A DNA stretch of 64,000 bases from Sagittula stellata E-37 (GCF_039724765.1 NZ_CP155729.1:2055501-2119500); one strand, 5' to 3'; shown: positions 40,442 through 50,230, counted from the stretch's first letter. A program made the numbers and translations. The notes: generated from the letters alone by a model not told the origin.

Positions 40442-41224
40442 ATGCTGCTTGCCATCGACTGCGGCAACACCAACACCGTGTTCTCGATCTGGGATGGCGA
40501 GGGGTTCATCGCGACATGGCGCACCTCGACCGAGCATCAGCGGACGGCTGACCAGTACTATGTCTGGCTGTCGACGCTGATGGCGTTCCAGGGCATCAAG
40601 GCCGAGATCACCGATGTGATCATCTCGTCCACGGTGCCGCGGGTGGTCTTCAACCTCCGGGTGCTGTCGGACCGGTATTTCAAGACGCGCCCCATTGTCG
40701 TCGGACGTCCCGAGTGCTTGCTGCCCATAGATGTGCGCGTGGATCCCGGCACCGCGGTCGGACCGGACCGCCTGGTCAACACAGTGGCGGGCTTCGACAA
40801 GTTCGGCGGCGATCTTGTGATCGTGGATTTCGGGACGGCCACGACGTTCGACGTCGTTGCCAGCGACGGCGCTTACATCGGCGGGGTGATCGCGCCGGGG
40901 GTGAACCTCAGCCTGGAGGCCCTGCACCAGGCTGCGGCGGCGCTGCCACATGTGGATATTTCCCGCCCGCAATCGGTGGTCGGGACGAATACGGTTGCGT
41001 GCATGCAGTCCGGCGTGTTCTGGGGGTATGTGGGGCTCGTTCGGGAGATCTGCGACCGCATCAAGGGCGAACGCGACCGTCCGATGCGCATCGTCGCGAC
41101 CGGTGGGCTGGCGCCCTTGTTCCAGCAATCGGTGCCGCTATTTGACGCCTACGACGAATTCCTGACGATGCACGGGCTTACCGTGATCTACACATATAAC
41201 AAGGCCCGTGCTCATGCTGAGTAG
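40442..41224 (+). CDS. coaX: type III pantothenate kinase
   Basis: A 260-residue ASKHA-fold kinase that starts coenzyme A synthesis by phosphorylating pantothenate. Motifs are LLAIDCGNTNTVFSIWDG at the start, PGTAVGPDRLVNTVAG, VIVDFGTATTFDVV and GGVIAPGVNLSLEALHQ, then ATGGLAPLF near the end. The order birA-coaX-rnj after nuoN is typical of Rhodobacterales. Confidence 0.95.
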   Translation: MLLAIDCGNTNTVFSIWDGEGFIATWRTSTEHQRTADQYYVWLSTLMAFQGIKAEITDVIISSTVPRVVFNLRVLSDRYFKTRPIVVGRPECLLPIDVRVDPGTAVGPDRLVNTVAGFDKFGGDLVIVDFGTATTFDVVASDGAYIGGVIAPGVNLSLEALHQAAAALPHVDISRPQSVVGTNTVACMQSGVFWGYVGLVREICDRIKGERDRPMRIVATGGLAPLFQQSVPLFDAYDEFLTMHGLTVIYTYNKARAHAE

Positions 41225-41254
41225 CCGTGGCAAACGAATTGAAGAGGCCAAGGC

Positions 41255-42922
41255 ATGAGCGACGCGCGTTTGATCTATCTCCCCCTCGGGGGGGCCGGCG
41301 AAATCGGCATGAACTGTTACGTCTACGGGTACGGCAAGCCGGGTGAAGAGCGGCTGATCGTCGTCGACATGGGCGTGACCTTCCCTGACATGGACGGCAC
41401 ACCTGGGGTCGATCTGATCCTGCCGGACATCACCTGGCTGAAGGAGAACAAGAACCGGATCGAGGCGATGTTCATCACCCATGCACACGAAGACCATGTG
41501 GGCGCGGTGGGGCATACTTTCGGCGATCTGTCGGTGCCGATCTACGCGCGGGCCTTCACCGCCAACCTCGCCCGCCAGAAGCTGGCGGAATACGGTGTGG
41601 AGGGAAAGTCGGTGCGCACGTGTTCGGCCTGGCCGGAGACAGTGACGGTCGGACCGTTCACAGTGGGGTTCCTGCCGATTTCGCACTCCATCCCCGAAAG
41701 CAGCGGGCTGGTGATCGACTGTCCGGCGGGGCGCGTGCTGCACACCGGCGACTTCAAGCTGGACACCCAGCCGCTGGTCGGAGAACCGTGGGATCCCGAC
41801 CTTTGGGCCGAGGTGTCGAAGGGTGGGGTGAAGGCTCTTGTCTGCGACAGCACCAACGTGTTCAACCGCCATCCCGGCCGATCGGAAGTCATCGTCGGCC
41901 CGGCGGTCGAGAAGCTGGTGAGCGAGGCCAAGCGCATGGTGGTGGCGACCACATTCGCCTCCAACGTGGCACGGGTGAAGACGCTGGCGGAAGCGGGCGA
42001 GCGGGCGGGGCGGTCGATCTGCCTGATGGGCCGCGCGATGCGCCGCATGATCGAGGCCGCTGTGGAAACGGGCGTGCTGTCGCGGTTTCCCAGCGTGGTC
42101 AGCCCGGAGGATGCGGCGCAGTTGCCGCGTGAAAACCTGATGATCCTCGCCACTGGGTCGCAAGGTGAGCGGCGCGCCGCCTCTGCCCAGCTTTCGCGCG
42201 GCAAGTTCAACGGGATCGAGCTGAAGGAGGGCGACCTGTTTTTGTTCTCCTCCAAGACCATTCCGGGCAACGAGCGGGACGTGATCCGTATCATGAACCA
42301 GTTGTCGGAGAAGGGGGTGGACGTGGTCGACGACTCGATGGGCGACTACCACGTGTCGGGCCACGCCAACCGTCCGGACCTTGAGACGGTGCAGGACATC
42401 GTGCAGCCGCAGATCGTGGTGCCCATGCACGGCGAGCATCGGCACCTGCGGGAGCACGTCAAGCTGGCGGCGGAACGCCGGCGGCAAGGCGTCCTTGCCG
42501 TCAACGGAATGATGATCGACCTGACCGGGAATGAGCCCAAGGTGGCCGAATACATCGAGACCGGGCGCACCTACCTCGACGGCACAGTGCAGATCGGCGC
42601 GCTGGACGGAATTGTCCGCGACCGTATCCGCATGGCGCTGAACGGCCACGTGGTTGTGACGATGATCCTCGACGAAGGTGACGAACCGCTGGGCGATCCG
42701 TGGTGCGACCTCATGGGGCTGGCAGAGACCGGTCGCAGCCACGTGCCGCTGGTGGACATTCTGGAGGCCGATCTCGGGCAGTTTGTGGGCCGTGCCGGTG
42801 ACAAGATTCTGACAGACGACGACAAGCTGGAAGAGGGATTGCGCCGCGTGGTGCGCCAGACCTGTCAGAACGAGATCGGCAAAAAGCCCGAGGTTACGGT
42901 CGTGGTGAGCCGCCTGTCCTGA
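41255..42922 (+). CDS. rnj: ribonuclease J
   Basis: A 555-residue metallo-beta-lactamase/beta-CASP ribonuclease, with 5'-exonuclease and endonuclease activity in RNA processing. The metal site is THAHEDHVGAV (HxHxDH), with SHSIPESSGLVID and HTGDFKLD. The beta-CASP block follows (VVATTFASNVARV, ATGSQGERRAA), and the final metal histidine is in VPMHGEHRHL. The length is normal and the C-terminal domain complete. It starts 30 bp after coaX. Confidence 0.95.
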   Translation: MSDARLIYLPLGGAGEIGMNCYVYGYGKPGEERLIVVDMGVTFPDMDGTPGVDLILPDITWLKENKNRIEAMFITHAHEDHVGAVGHTFGDLSVPIYARAFTANLARQKLAEYGVEGKSVRTCSAWPETVTVGPFTVGFLPISHSIPESSGLVIDCPAGRVLHTGDFKLDTQPLVGEPWDPDLWAEVSKGGVKALVCDSTNVFNRHPGRSEVIVGPAVEKLVSEAKRMVVATTFASNVARVKTLAEAGERAGRSICLMGRAMRRMIEAAVETGVLSRFPSVVSPEDAAQLPRENLMILATGSQGERRAASAQLSRGKFNGIELKEGDLFLFSSKTIPGNERDVIRIMNQLSEKGVDVVDDSMGDYHVSGHANRPDLETVQDIVQPQIVVPMHGEHRHLREHVKLAAERRRQGVLAVNGMMIDLTGNEPKVAEYIETGRTYLDGTVQIGALDGIVRDRIRMALNGHVVVTMILDEGDEPLGDPWCDLMGLAETGRSHVPLVDILEADLGQFVGRAGDKILTDDDKLEEGLRRVVRQTCQNEIGKKPEVTVVVSRLS

Positions 42923-42923
42923 G

Positions 42924-43676
42924 TCAGGCGGGCAGGGCGCCATCGCGCAGGGTCTTGCCGATCCGGCGCGACAGAAGTTCCTTTTGCCTGTCGGTCAGCT
43001 GGAACTCTGCCCCGGCGGCGAAACCATGGCGCCAGCGGAATTCGGCGAGAAACTGACCGTAGCCGGGGATTTGCAAGTTCAGGGGGGCGTCGCGAATCCC
43101 TGCGATCCCCAGGGAGTCGAACCGCAATCGCGCGCCGCCTTCGGAGATGTCGAGTATCTCACAAGGGATGACGTAACCGTCCTGCAAGCAGCGGGCAGCG
43201 ACTTTGACACTCACCCGTTGACTGCGGCGCAGATAGGCGGGCTCTTCAGCGGTGGCGATGGGCGGCGGGTCAACGGGATCCGACACTTCTTGCGACTGCG
43301 GCAGTTCGGTTTGCGTGGGTGTTTCTGTGCTCGTGCCAGGGGAGTCCTTGGCCAGTTCCCGTACAAGGGCGGCAATGCGAAGCTTCACCAGTTGGCGCAT
43401 GCTGTCGCTGATCCGGAATTCCGCGCCAAGGCTGTTGGCGGCCCGCCAGACGATCCGGGCGGGGAACCTCCCGATGCCGCTGATCTCCAGCTCCAGCGGA
43501 CTGCTCCGGATGGCCGAGGAGGATATCGCTTCGAGGTCCATCTGTATCCCGCCGCCGGAGAGGTTGCGCACCGTTCCCGGGATCTCCAGCCCGTCCTGTA
43601 TGGCGATGACCCGCAGGTTGATCGCAATGCGAGAGGACCGCCGTTCACTCATCCCAAAGCTCGCACTCGCTTGCAT
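42924..43676 (-). CDS. double PilZ-domain protein
   Basis: About 250 residues with two PilZ domains in tandem. The first reads RRSSRIAINLRV then NLSGGG, the second RRSQRVSVKVAA then DISEGG: the RxxxR and (D/N)xSxxG elements that bind cyclic di-GMP. A Pro/Thr-rich linker joins them. It has no membrane helix. Starts at ATG 43676, TTG 43691 or ATG 43652 are all possible. It could translate c-di-GMP levels into motility or envelope changes. It converges with rnj and diverges from the OsmC gene. Confidence 0.85.
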   Translation of the reverse strand: MQASASFGMSERRSSRIAINLRVIAIQDGLEIPGTVRNLSGGGIQMDLEAISSSAIRSSPLELEISGIGRFPARIVWRAANSLGAEFRISDSMRQLVKLRIAALVRELAKDSPGTSTETPTQTELPQSQEVSDPVDPPPIATAEEPAYLRRSQRVSVKVAARCLQDGYVIPCEILDISEGGARLRFDSLGIAGIRDAPLNLQIPGYGQFLAEFRWRHGFAAGAEFQLTDRQKELLSRRIGKTLRDGALPA

Positions 43677-43730
43677 TGCCCTGCCAATCAAAAAACTCGT
43701 ACCGCTGCATCATGTGCCGCGTGGGGTAAA

Positions 43731-43748
43731 GGTTCCGTTTAAGGAACC
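43731..43748. promoter_or_regulatory. inverted repeat between PilZ and OsmC genes
   Basis: GGTTCC-GTTTAA-GGAACC, with perfect 6-bp arms, sits in the 168-bp divergent gap, 97 bp before the OsmC start. It could be an operator for either gene. No regulator is identifiable. Confidence 0.4.
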
Positions 43749-43844
43749 GGGAAGACGTTCGGCTCGTTGGGTCTTTGAAGCGCCATCAGGCGCCGTGAGG
43801 CGTGCTGGAAACGCGCGCCGACAGACAGAAGACAGGAGATTTAC

Positions 43845-44270
43845 ATGATCGAGAAAGCCGGTTCCGCAAAATGGATGGGTGACCTCAAGTCCGGGAAGGG
43901 CACCGTGTCCACCGAATCCACCGCGCTGAAGGATCAGCCCTACGGCTTCAACACCCGGTTCGAAGGCCAGCCCGGCACCAATCCGGAAGAACTGATCGGC
44001 GCCGCGCACGCGAGCTGCTTTTCCATGGCTCTTTCGATGATTCTTGGCGAAAGCGACCTCGTCCCCGACGAGATTTCGACAACGGCGAAAATCTACATGG
44101 ACAAGGAAGGCGATGGGTTTGCGGTCAAGAAATCTCATCTGACCGTCGCGGCGAAGGTGCCCGGTGCATCCGAGGAGGATTTCATGAAGGCGGCGGAGAC
44201 GGCCAAGGCCAACTGCCCGATCTCCAAACTGCTGGACTGCGAAATCACCATGTCGGCAGCGCTGGCATAA
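43845..44270 (+). CDS. OsmC/Ohr family peroxiredoxin-like protein
   Basis: A 141-residue protein that reduces organic hydroperoxides through two cysteines. These are in GAAHASCFSMALSMIL (peroxidatic) and KANCPISKLL (resolving). PGTNPEELIGAAHASCF is closer to OsmC than Ohr. It is likely stress-induced. A terminator follows its stop immediately. Confidence 0.9.
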   Translation: MIEKAGSAKWMGDLKSGKGTVSTESTALKDQPYGFNTRFEGQPGTNPEELIGAAHASCFSMALSMILGESDLVPDEISTTAKIYMDKEGDGFAVKKSHLTVAAKVPGASEEDFMKAAETAKANCPISKLLDCEITMSAALA

Positions 44271-44287
44271 ACGCACTGGCAAAGAAG

Positions 44288-44318
44288 AAGGCCGGTCCCG
44301 AGGGGCCGGCCTTTTTGC
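44288..44318 (+). terminator. terminator shared by OsmC and helicase genes
   Basis: AGGCCGGTCCC and GGGGCCGGCCT form a strong stem, followed by TTTTTGCTT on the plus strand. It lies between convergent genes and may act in both directions. Confidence 0.8.
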
Positions 44319-44338
44319 TTGTCCAGGTCGAACGTTTC

Positions 44339-45748
44339 TCAGCTCGCGCGGCGGTCGTCGAAGCTGAGTGCGATGAACTCGGGCATGTGGTCGCCCATGC
44401 CGATCACGTTGCTGTCCTTGCGGTCCGAGCGCGAGGAAGAGGACGACCGGCTGCCTTTCGACCCGGAACCGGAGCGGCTCGACGAGGAGGACCGGGAAGA
44501 CGAAGAAGAAGACCGCGAACGGCTCGATGAGCTGCGGCTAGTCTTTTCTTCCGCGGGCTTGCCGTTGTCAGAGCGTGCCTCCGCCGCCGGGGCTGCCGCC
44601 TTCACTGGGTTGTCCAGGCGCGGGATCTCCTTCTGGAGGAGCTTTTCGACGGCATCGAAGTACTTCTCGTCACGGGGCGTACAGATCGTGTAGGCCTTGC
44701 CGGAGCGTCCTGCGCGGCCCGTGCGACCGATGCGGTGCACGTAATCCTCGGCATGGCTCGGCACGTCGAAATTGAAGACGTGGGTCACCGCCGGAATGTC
44801 CAGTCCACGCGCGGCCACGTCGGAGGCAATCAGCAGGCGGACCGAGCCGTCGCGGAAACCGTCGAGCGTGCGCGTGCGCTGCGACTGGTCAAGGTCACCA
44901 TGGATCGGAGCGGCGTTGTAGCCGTATTTCGTCAGCGATTTCGCGACGATATCGACATCGACCTTACGGTTGCAGAAGATGATCGCGTTGGAGCAGGCCT
45001 CGCCCTCCGCATCGATCAGCGCGCGCAGCACGGCCCGCTTCTCGCTGCTTTCGCGGTCGCGGCGGGACGGGGTAAAGACCACGGCGCCCTGCGTGATCGT
45101 TTCCGATGCCGTTGCCTGGCGGGCAACCTCGATCCGCGCGGGCGCGGAGAGGAAGGTGTTGGTGATGCGCTCGATCTCCGGCGCCATGGTGGCGGAGAAG
45201 AACAGCGTCTGGCGGGTGAAGGGCGTGAGCGAGAAGATCCGCTCGATATCCGGGATGAACCCCATGTCGAGCATCCGGTCGGCCTCGTCCACCACCATGA
45301 TCTCGATACCCGTCAGCAGCAGCTTGCCGCGCTCGAAGTGGTCGAGCAGGCGGCCCGGCGTCGCGATGAGAACATCGACTCCCTTGTCGATCAGCACATC
45401 CTGTTCCTTGAACGAGACACCGCCGATCAACAGGGCCTTGGTCAGTTTGACGTGCTTGGAATAGGTGTCGAAGTTCTCGGCCACCTGCGCCGCGAGTTCA
45501 CGAGTGGGGCACAGAACCAGCGAGCGCGGCATCCGGGCCCGTGCGCGGCCCCGGGCGAGCTTGTGGATCATGGGAAGGGTGAAGGAGGCGGTCTTGCCGG
45601 TGCCCGTCTGGGCGATGCCCAACACGTCCTTGCCTTCGAGGGCGTGGGGGATGGCGCCGGCCTGAATCGGCGTCGGCGTGGTGTAGCCGGCCTCTTCGAT
45701 GGCCTTGAGAACCTTGGGACTAAGATCGAGATCAGAGAATTTTGTCAT
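44339..45748 (-). CDS. DEAD-box RNA helicase with RS-like C-terminal tail
   Basis: A 469-residue ATP-dependent RNA helicase. It has the Q-motif PTPIQAGAIP, Walker A AQTGTGKTASF, VDEADRMLDMGF (DEAD), SATMAPEIERI (SAT), and motif VI HRIGRTGRAGR. Residues after about 390 are a low-complexity tail of alternating Ser and Arg, much like RS domains, before an ordered end NVIGMGDHMPEF. It probably remodels ribosomal or messenger RNA, RhlE/DbpA-like. ATG 45748 is chosen; GTG 45772 is also possible. Confidence 0.93.
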   Translation of the reverse strand: MTKFSDLDLSPKVLKAIEEAGYTTPTPIQAGAIPHALEGKDVLGIAQTGTGKTASFTLPMIHKLARGRARARMPRSLVLCPTRELAAQVAENFDTYSKHVKLTKALLIGGVSFKEQDVLIDKGVDVLIATPGRLLDHFERGKLLLTGIEIMVVDEADRMLDMGFIPDIERIFSLTPFTRQTLFFSATMAPEIERITNTFLSAPARIEVARQATASETITQGAVVFTPSRRDRESSEKRAVLRALIDAEGEACSNAIIFCNRKVDVDIVAKSLTKYGYNAAPIHGDLDQSQRTRTLDGFRDGSVRLLIASDVAARGLDIPAVTHVFNFDVPSHAEDYVHRIGRTGRAGRSGKAYTICTPRDEKYFDAVEKLLQKEIPRLDNPVKAAAPAAEARSDNGKPAEEKTSRSSSSRSRSSSSSSRSSSSSRSGSGSKGSRSSSSSRSDRKDSNVIGMGDHMPEFIALSFDDRRAS

Positions 45749-45923
45749 GCGTGTCCGTGTAGTTGCGGACACTCAACCTTGGCCCGCGCGTATGGAGGAA
45801 GGGTCCGGCCCGGATGGCCTGACGTCGATGCGCTCTCAACCCTTGGCCGTCCCTTAGTGAAAAAATGCGGAAAGGTCAACGGATGTGGCATCTTACCGCG
45901 AAATTGCCGCATGGAACGTAGGG

Positions 45924-46868
45924 TCACGCGCTGTTCGGGAAGTGTTTTCGGCGCAATTTTTCGAGGTCGAGTGTCCGGCGGCGCAGCAACCCGTGCGAGT
46001 CCAGCCGGTCGCACAGGGCGGTGTCTGCGACGCAGACCTCGTCGAAGAACCCGCGCAGGGCAACTTCGCCGCCGTCTGCTTCGATTGCCTGGAACAGTTC
46101 GTGCAGGGACAGCGCGCCATCGCGGCGGACCTGGGGTTTCAGCTCGGCCCGGTAGGATCCCTGGGCAAGTCGGAAACGATAGGCGGCCAGGAAATGCTCC
46201 CAGCCGTCCGCATGAAAATGCCCCAGTTCCACCTCTGTCAGATTTGCCTGCCCGGGGTTGGTGACGTCGTTCAGGATGACGTTATGTATGCGGATCTGCA
46301 GGCCCTTCGTTCCGGCGCGAAAGAAAAGCTTGCCGGCGACGTGGCTGAGGAACCCGCCGGACAGATGGGGGCCGTAGGTGGGAAAGCAGTCCTCTGCCGC
46401 CCGCTGACGGGCGCGCTGGTCGAGGTGAAACGCCTTGAAGGCGGTCTCTCCCTCGGCGGTGCCGGTGCCTTGGGCCAGCGCCTCGACCGGGCGGACGCGG
46501 GCGCAGAGGGCGCTGTCCGGCAGGTCGGCCAGAACCTCCGCCACGGGACGCTCCGGCAGCAGGAACTCATCCACGTCGATATGGGCCAGCCAGTCGACTT
46601 CGGCTTTGCGGTTGTTGCAATGTCGCGCGTTAAGCGACTGGCGCACCTGATGTTTCTTCGGTCGGCCCTTGCGTTTTTCCCAATAGGCCGCATCGGTGTG
46701 CAGCGCCCTGATCCGGGGGTGCGCCTTCAGCGCGGCAAGCGTCTCCGGAACGTCCTCGTCGAGGTAGAGGTACACCCGATGCGCGCCCTGCTCCAGGTGC
46801 CATGCGGCAAAGCGCTGGATGGCGTCGAGAGGTGCCTTTACGGTGCTGACCGTGCCCCAGGTGGTCAT
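45924..46868 (-). CDS. family 2-type glycosyltransferase, second of a tandem pair
   Basis: A 314-residue protein with the PF13704-like pattern: TVKAPLDAIQRFAAWHLEQG, VYLYLDEDVPETL, and the DxD-type DWLAHIDVDEFLL. It would transfer a sugar from a nucleotide donor to an envelope polysaccharide, acceptor unknown. Its start overlaps the stop of the upstream gene (ATGA). The two share the whole catalytic region, so they are a tandem duplication. Confidence 0.85.
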   Translation of the reverse strand: MTTWGTVSTVKAPLDAIQRFAAWHLEQGAHRVYLYLDEDVPETLAALKAHPRIRALHTDAAYWEKRKGRPKKHQVRQSLNARHCNNRKAEVDWLAHIDVDEFLLPERPVAEVLADLPDSALCARVRPVEALAQGTGTAEGETAFKAFHLDQRARQRAAEDCFPTYGPHLSGGFLSHVAGKLFFRAGTKGLQIRIHNVILNDVTNPGQANLTEVELGHFHADGWEHFLAAYRFRLAQGSYRAELKPQVRRDGALSLHELFQAIEADGGEVALRGFFDEVCVADTALCDRLDSHGLLRRRTLDLEKLRRKHFPNSA

Positions 46869-48616
46869 GGCAACGGCCCGAAGACGCGGGTCACCTTGGC
46901 GTCCAGATCAAGATCGCGGGTGACCAGCATCCCCTTGTCGGCCAGCCGCGCGCGCAGGTCCGGCGTGTCGGCGCAGACCTCTTCGAAAAAGGCACGGAGG
47001 CCGCTTTCGCCTTCTTCCTCCATCAAGAATGCGAAGAGATCGGCCTGGCCCAGTTCCGGTCGGGTGGAGCGTTTTCGGTACGACCCGCGCGCAAGGCGGA
47101 AGTCCAGGTGATTGCGGAACTTTTCCCAGCTCGCCGCATGCAGGTGGGCTAGTAGAAGCCCTGCCGGTTTGGCCTTGTTGGTGGCGTCCTGACCCCTGAA
47201 TTTCAGCGTGTGTATGCCCAGCCGGGTGTCGGCGATGCCGGTGCGGGCGAAAACCTTGCCCGACGTGTGCGACAGGAAGCCCGCGTACAGGTGGAGACCG
47301 AAGGTCGGGTAGACGTCCTGCAGGTCGGCCTTTTTCACGCCCGCCTGCTTGTGGGTAAGCTTGAAATGCTGCGGCAGGCCGTCCGTCGCCAACGCTTCGG
47401 CCGGTGCGATCCGTGCGATGGCCGCGTCGGGCGGGGCCGTGTGCAGTGCGTAGGGCACGGGCACGTCGGTCAGGATGAACTCGTCCACGTCGATATGACC
47501 CAGCCAGTGCAGTCCTTCGGAATGATTGTGATAACAGTGGGTTGCATTGAAAGCTTGACGCAATTGATGAGCGTCGGGACGCGCCTTGCCGTGGCTGTCC
47601 CAATAGGTGGCATCGCAGGTCGTGACCCGGATCTTCGGGTGGCCGCCGAAAAAGGCGGCGGACTGCGGGTCCGGGACGTCGAGGTAGAGGTGCAGCAAGT
47701 CTGCGCCGAGGTCCAGATGATGCGCGGCAAAGCGGGCGATCTGGTCCAGCGGTGACTTCACCGTCGTCACCAGACCCCAGCGCAGGTCCGCCGCCGTGGC
47801 GGGGACGCGGTCGGCGTTCACGGGGGCCGGGTTGTTGCCCTGCGGTGTTTGCCCGATCTCGGGCTGACGGGCGGCCCGCTGGGATTCCTTTTCGCTCCGC
47901 ATGGCGGTCAGGCGGGCCGGAAGCGCACGGTCGTCGTTGAGCAATTTCTCCAATAAACCATGGGCTAACGGAGCGATGACGAGATCCTCGGAAGCCTCCT
48001 GCCAGAGGCGTGCGATGAGGTTCACGTCAAGGCCGCCGCCGACCAGGGCATAGGCGTCCATGTCCAGCGGCAGGGGCGTTTTCCGGCGTTTGGCGGAGGG
48101 GAACGGCTGTTGAGGGGCAAAGCCGGAATAGAGCCGCTCCGTCTCGTACAGTTTCATCGCGCCGAAGAGGGTCGAAAGCGCCAGACCGGTGGAGCGTTGC
48201 ACCGGCGTCAGCCCGTGGTCGCCGAAGGTCGTGATGGCGGAGACCAGCCAGCGGGCGTCCAGGTGCTCAAGCAGGTGGTCGGCGTGTTCGTCCCAGAGCC
48301 TGTGGAACAGGTAGGGCGCATGGTCGGGGAAGCTGCGCTTGCGCAGGTGCGCGACCAGTAATCCATGAAGTGAACAAAGCTCACTAAAGCCCTGAAGTTC
48401 CTTCCGGATCGCATGAGACTTGCGATGAAATCCAGACCGGAACGGCGGCGCGAAATCGGGATCTTCGTCGGGGTCCGTGACACGCGTGCGGGTCAGGCGG
48501 GCAAGGTCCGCGTCGGGGCCGGGCAGCGCTTCGCCGGGGGCGCAGTCGATGGGATCGCGGCGCGCTTCGTACTGGGTCAGAAGGGCGGGAATGCCACGGG
48601 TGGAGCGGTCTTTCAT
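46865..48616 (-). CDS. two-domain glycosyltransferase, first of a tandem pair
   Basis: A 583-residue protein. The C-terminal ~300 residues match the neighbouring gene closely (TVKSPLDQIARFAAHHLDLG, LYLDVPDPQSAAF, LHWLGHIDVDEFIL, TFGLHLYAGFLSHTSGKVF). The N-terminal ~280 residues are an extra helical domain without recognised family (FHRKSHAIRKELQGF, LFHRLWDEHADHLLEH). An in-frame GTG at 48622 adds two residues. Possibly a surface polysaccharide or capsule modifier. Confidence 0.82.
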   Translation of the reverse strand: MKDRSTRGIPALLTQYEARRDPIDCAPGEALPGPDADLARLTRTRVTDPDEDPDFAPPFRSGFHRKSHAIRKELQGFSELCSLHGLLVAHLRKRSFPDHAPYLFHRLWDEHADHLLEHLDARWLVSAITTFGDHGLTPVQRSTGLALSTLFGAMKLYETERLYSGFAPQQPFPSAKRRKTPLPLDMDAYALVGGGLDVNLIARLWQEASEDLVIAPLAHGLLEKLLNDDRALPARLTAMRSEKESQRAARQPEIGQTPQGNNPAPVNADRVPATAADLRWGLVTTVKSPLDQIARFAAHHLDLGADLLHLYLDVPDPQSAAFFGGHPKIRVTTCDATYWDSHGKARPDAHQLRQAFNATHCYHNHSEGLHWLGHIDVDEFILTDVPVPYALHTAPPDAAIARIAPAEALATDGLPQHFKLTHKQAGVKKADLQDVYPTFGLHLYAGFLSHTSGKVFARTGIADTRLGIHTLKFRGQDATNKAKPAGLLLAHLHAASWEKFRNHLDFRLARGSYRKRSTRPELGQADLFAFLMEEEGESGLRAFFEEVCADTPDLRARLADKGMLVTRDLDLDAKVTRVFGPLP

Positions 48617-48852
48617 GAACACGAGGGTGGGCTATCCTTAAGGCCGGGGCAAGGTCGTTCGAAGGGTGTTGTAACCACGATTTCGGGCGGTTTCAGGGCC
48701 GTGTTGGGGCGCTTTTCCCGCGCGTGCCCCGCGCGTGCTTTGTGGCGGCGCGCGGTCGAAAGGGTTAACGTCCCGGCACATGGCCAGGGCTTCGTTAACC
48801 GGCGCTTCGGGCGGGCTGGCGTTTGACCTTCGGGCGCAGTATTGGAACGCGT

Positions 48853-49980
48853 ATGGCACTGACATCCTTCGACCTGAACGCCCGGGACGGGCGCGCGCGG
48901 ACCGGCGTGATCCGCACCCCGCGCGGCGAGATCCGCACACCCGCTTTCATGCCCGTGGGCACGGCCGCGACGGTGAAGGGCATGATGCCCGAAAGCGTGC
49001 GGGAGACCGGCGCGGACATCTTGCTGGGCAACACCTACCACCTTATGTTGCGGCCCGGTGCCGAACGTGTCGCAAGACTTGGGGGGCTGCATCGCTTCAT
49101 GAATTGGGAGCGGCCGATCCTCACGGACTCGGGCGGGTTCCAGGTGATGAGCCTGTCCGACCTGCGCAAGCTGACCGAAGAGGGGGTGACCTTCCGCAGC
49201 CATGTGGACGGGTCCAAGCACATGCTGTCGCCGGAAACCTCCATGGAAATCCAAAGGCTTCTGGGCTCGGACATCGTTATGGCCTTCGACGAGTGCCCGG
49301 CGTTGCCCGCCGACCGCGCCCGGCTGGAGGAGTCGATGCGGCTGTCGATGCGGTGGGCGGCCCGGTCGCGGGAGGCCTTTGGCGACCGGCCGGGGCATAT
49401 GCTGTTCGGCATCCAGCAGGGCGGGCTTGAGCGCGACCTGCGCGAAGAATCGGCGCAAGCTTTGGTTAACATCGGTTTCGACGGCTACGCGATCGGCGGT
49501 CTGGCCGTGGGCGAAGGGCAGGAGGCGATGTTCGGCTGTCTGGATTTCGCGCCCGGAATGCTGCCCGAGGACAAGCCGCGCTACCTGATGGGGGTCGGTA
49601 AACCGGCAGATATTGTGGGTGCAGTGGCGCGCGGCATCGACATGATGGATTGCGTGCTGCCGTCGCGGTCCGGTCGTACTGGACAGGCGTGGACACGGCG
49701 GGGTCAGGTGAACCTGCGCAATGCGCGCCACGCCGACGACCCGAGACCGCTGGACGAGGGCTGTACCTGTCCCTGCTGCCAGAACTATTCGCGGGCCTAC
49801 CTGCACCACGTCGTCCGGGCGAAAGAGATGATCGCCGGAATGCTGCTAACCTGGCACAATCTGCATTACTATCAGGAGCTTATGGCCGGAATGCGGGCGG
49901 CGATCGCGGAGGCGCGCTTTGCGGCGTTCGAAGAGGCGTTCCACGCGGGCGAGGCGCTCGGGGATATCGAGCGGCTTTAA
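48853..49980 (+). CDS. tgt: queuine tRNA-ribosyltransferase
   Basis: A 375-residue TIM-barrel enzyme that exchanges guanine-34 for preQ1 in Asp, Asn, His and Tyr tRNAs. Active-site parts are [11 protein letters not shown] with the general acid Asp, GGLAVGEGQ, and the nucleophile region [14 protein letters not shown]. The zinc site is [17 protein letters not shown] with its Cys and His. The length is standard. Its ribosome site is weak, and I see no preQ1 riboswitch in the 236 bp before it. Confidence 0.97.
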   Translation: MALTSFDLNARDGRARTGVIRTPRGEIRTPAFMPVGTAATVKGMMPESVRETGADILLGNTYHLMLRPGAERVARLGGLHRFMNWERPILTDSGGFQVMSLSDLRKLTEEGVTFRSHVDGSKHMLSPETSMEIQRLLGSDIVMAFDECPALPADRARLEESMRLSMRWAARSREAFGDRPGHMLFGIQQGGLERDLREESAQALVNIGFDGYAIGGLAVGEGQEAMFGCLDFAPGMLPEDKPRYLMGVGKPADIVGAVARGIDMMDCVLPSRSGRTGQAWTRRGQVNLRNARHADDPRPLDEGCTCPCCQNYSRAYLHHVVRAKEMIAGMLLTWHNLHYYQELMAGMRAAIAEARFAAFEEAFHAGEALGDIERL

Positions 49981-50157
49981 TCTCGGGTTGAGGTTTCCTT
50001 AGTGCAGGATACGGGGCGGTGATTTCGGTGCCTCAGCGCGCCGTGACGCCCGGATACGCGCATTCTGTGCACGGCATGGTGCCAGATCTTGGGGTCGTCC
50101 CTCAGGCGGACACCACGGGTTTACGGGCTTTCCCGCGCATTTACCCGATATTACCGG

Positions 50158-50193
50158 TGAAACGGCCGTTTCAGGTGGGCGAACCGGCCGGTT
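50158..50193. repeat. two perfect palindromes between convergent tgt and sqdC-like genes
   Basis: TGAAACGGCCGTTTCA (50158-50173) and AACCGGCCGGTT (50182-50193) lie 8 bp apart in a 250-bp convergent gap. They have no T-run. They could serve as a bidirectional transcription end or processing site. The rest of the gap shows nothing. Confidence 0.6.
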
Positions 50194-50230
50194 GGTAACC
50201 TTTTCGGGCAGGGACCGGTTTGCGCGCCGG

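Noticed and set aside
48617..48852. Possible preQ1 riboswitch before tgt
   Set aside because: No A-rich pseudoknot tail or compact preQ1 aptamer was seen.
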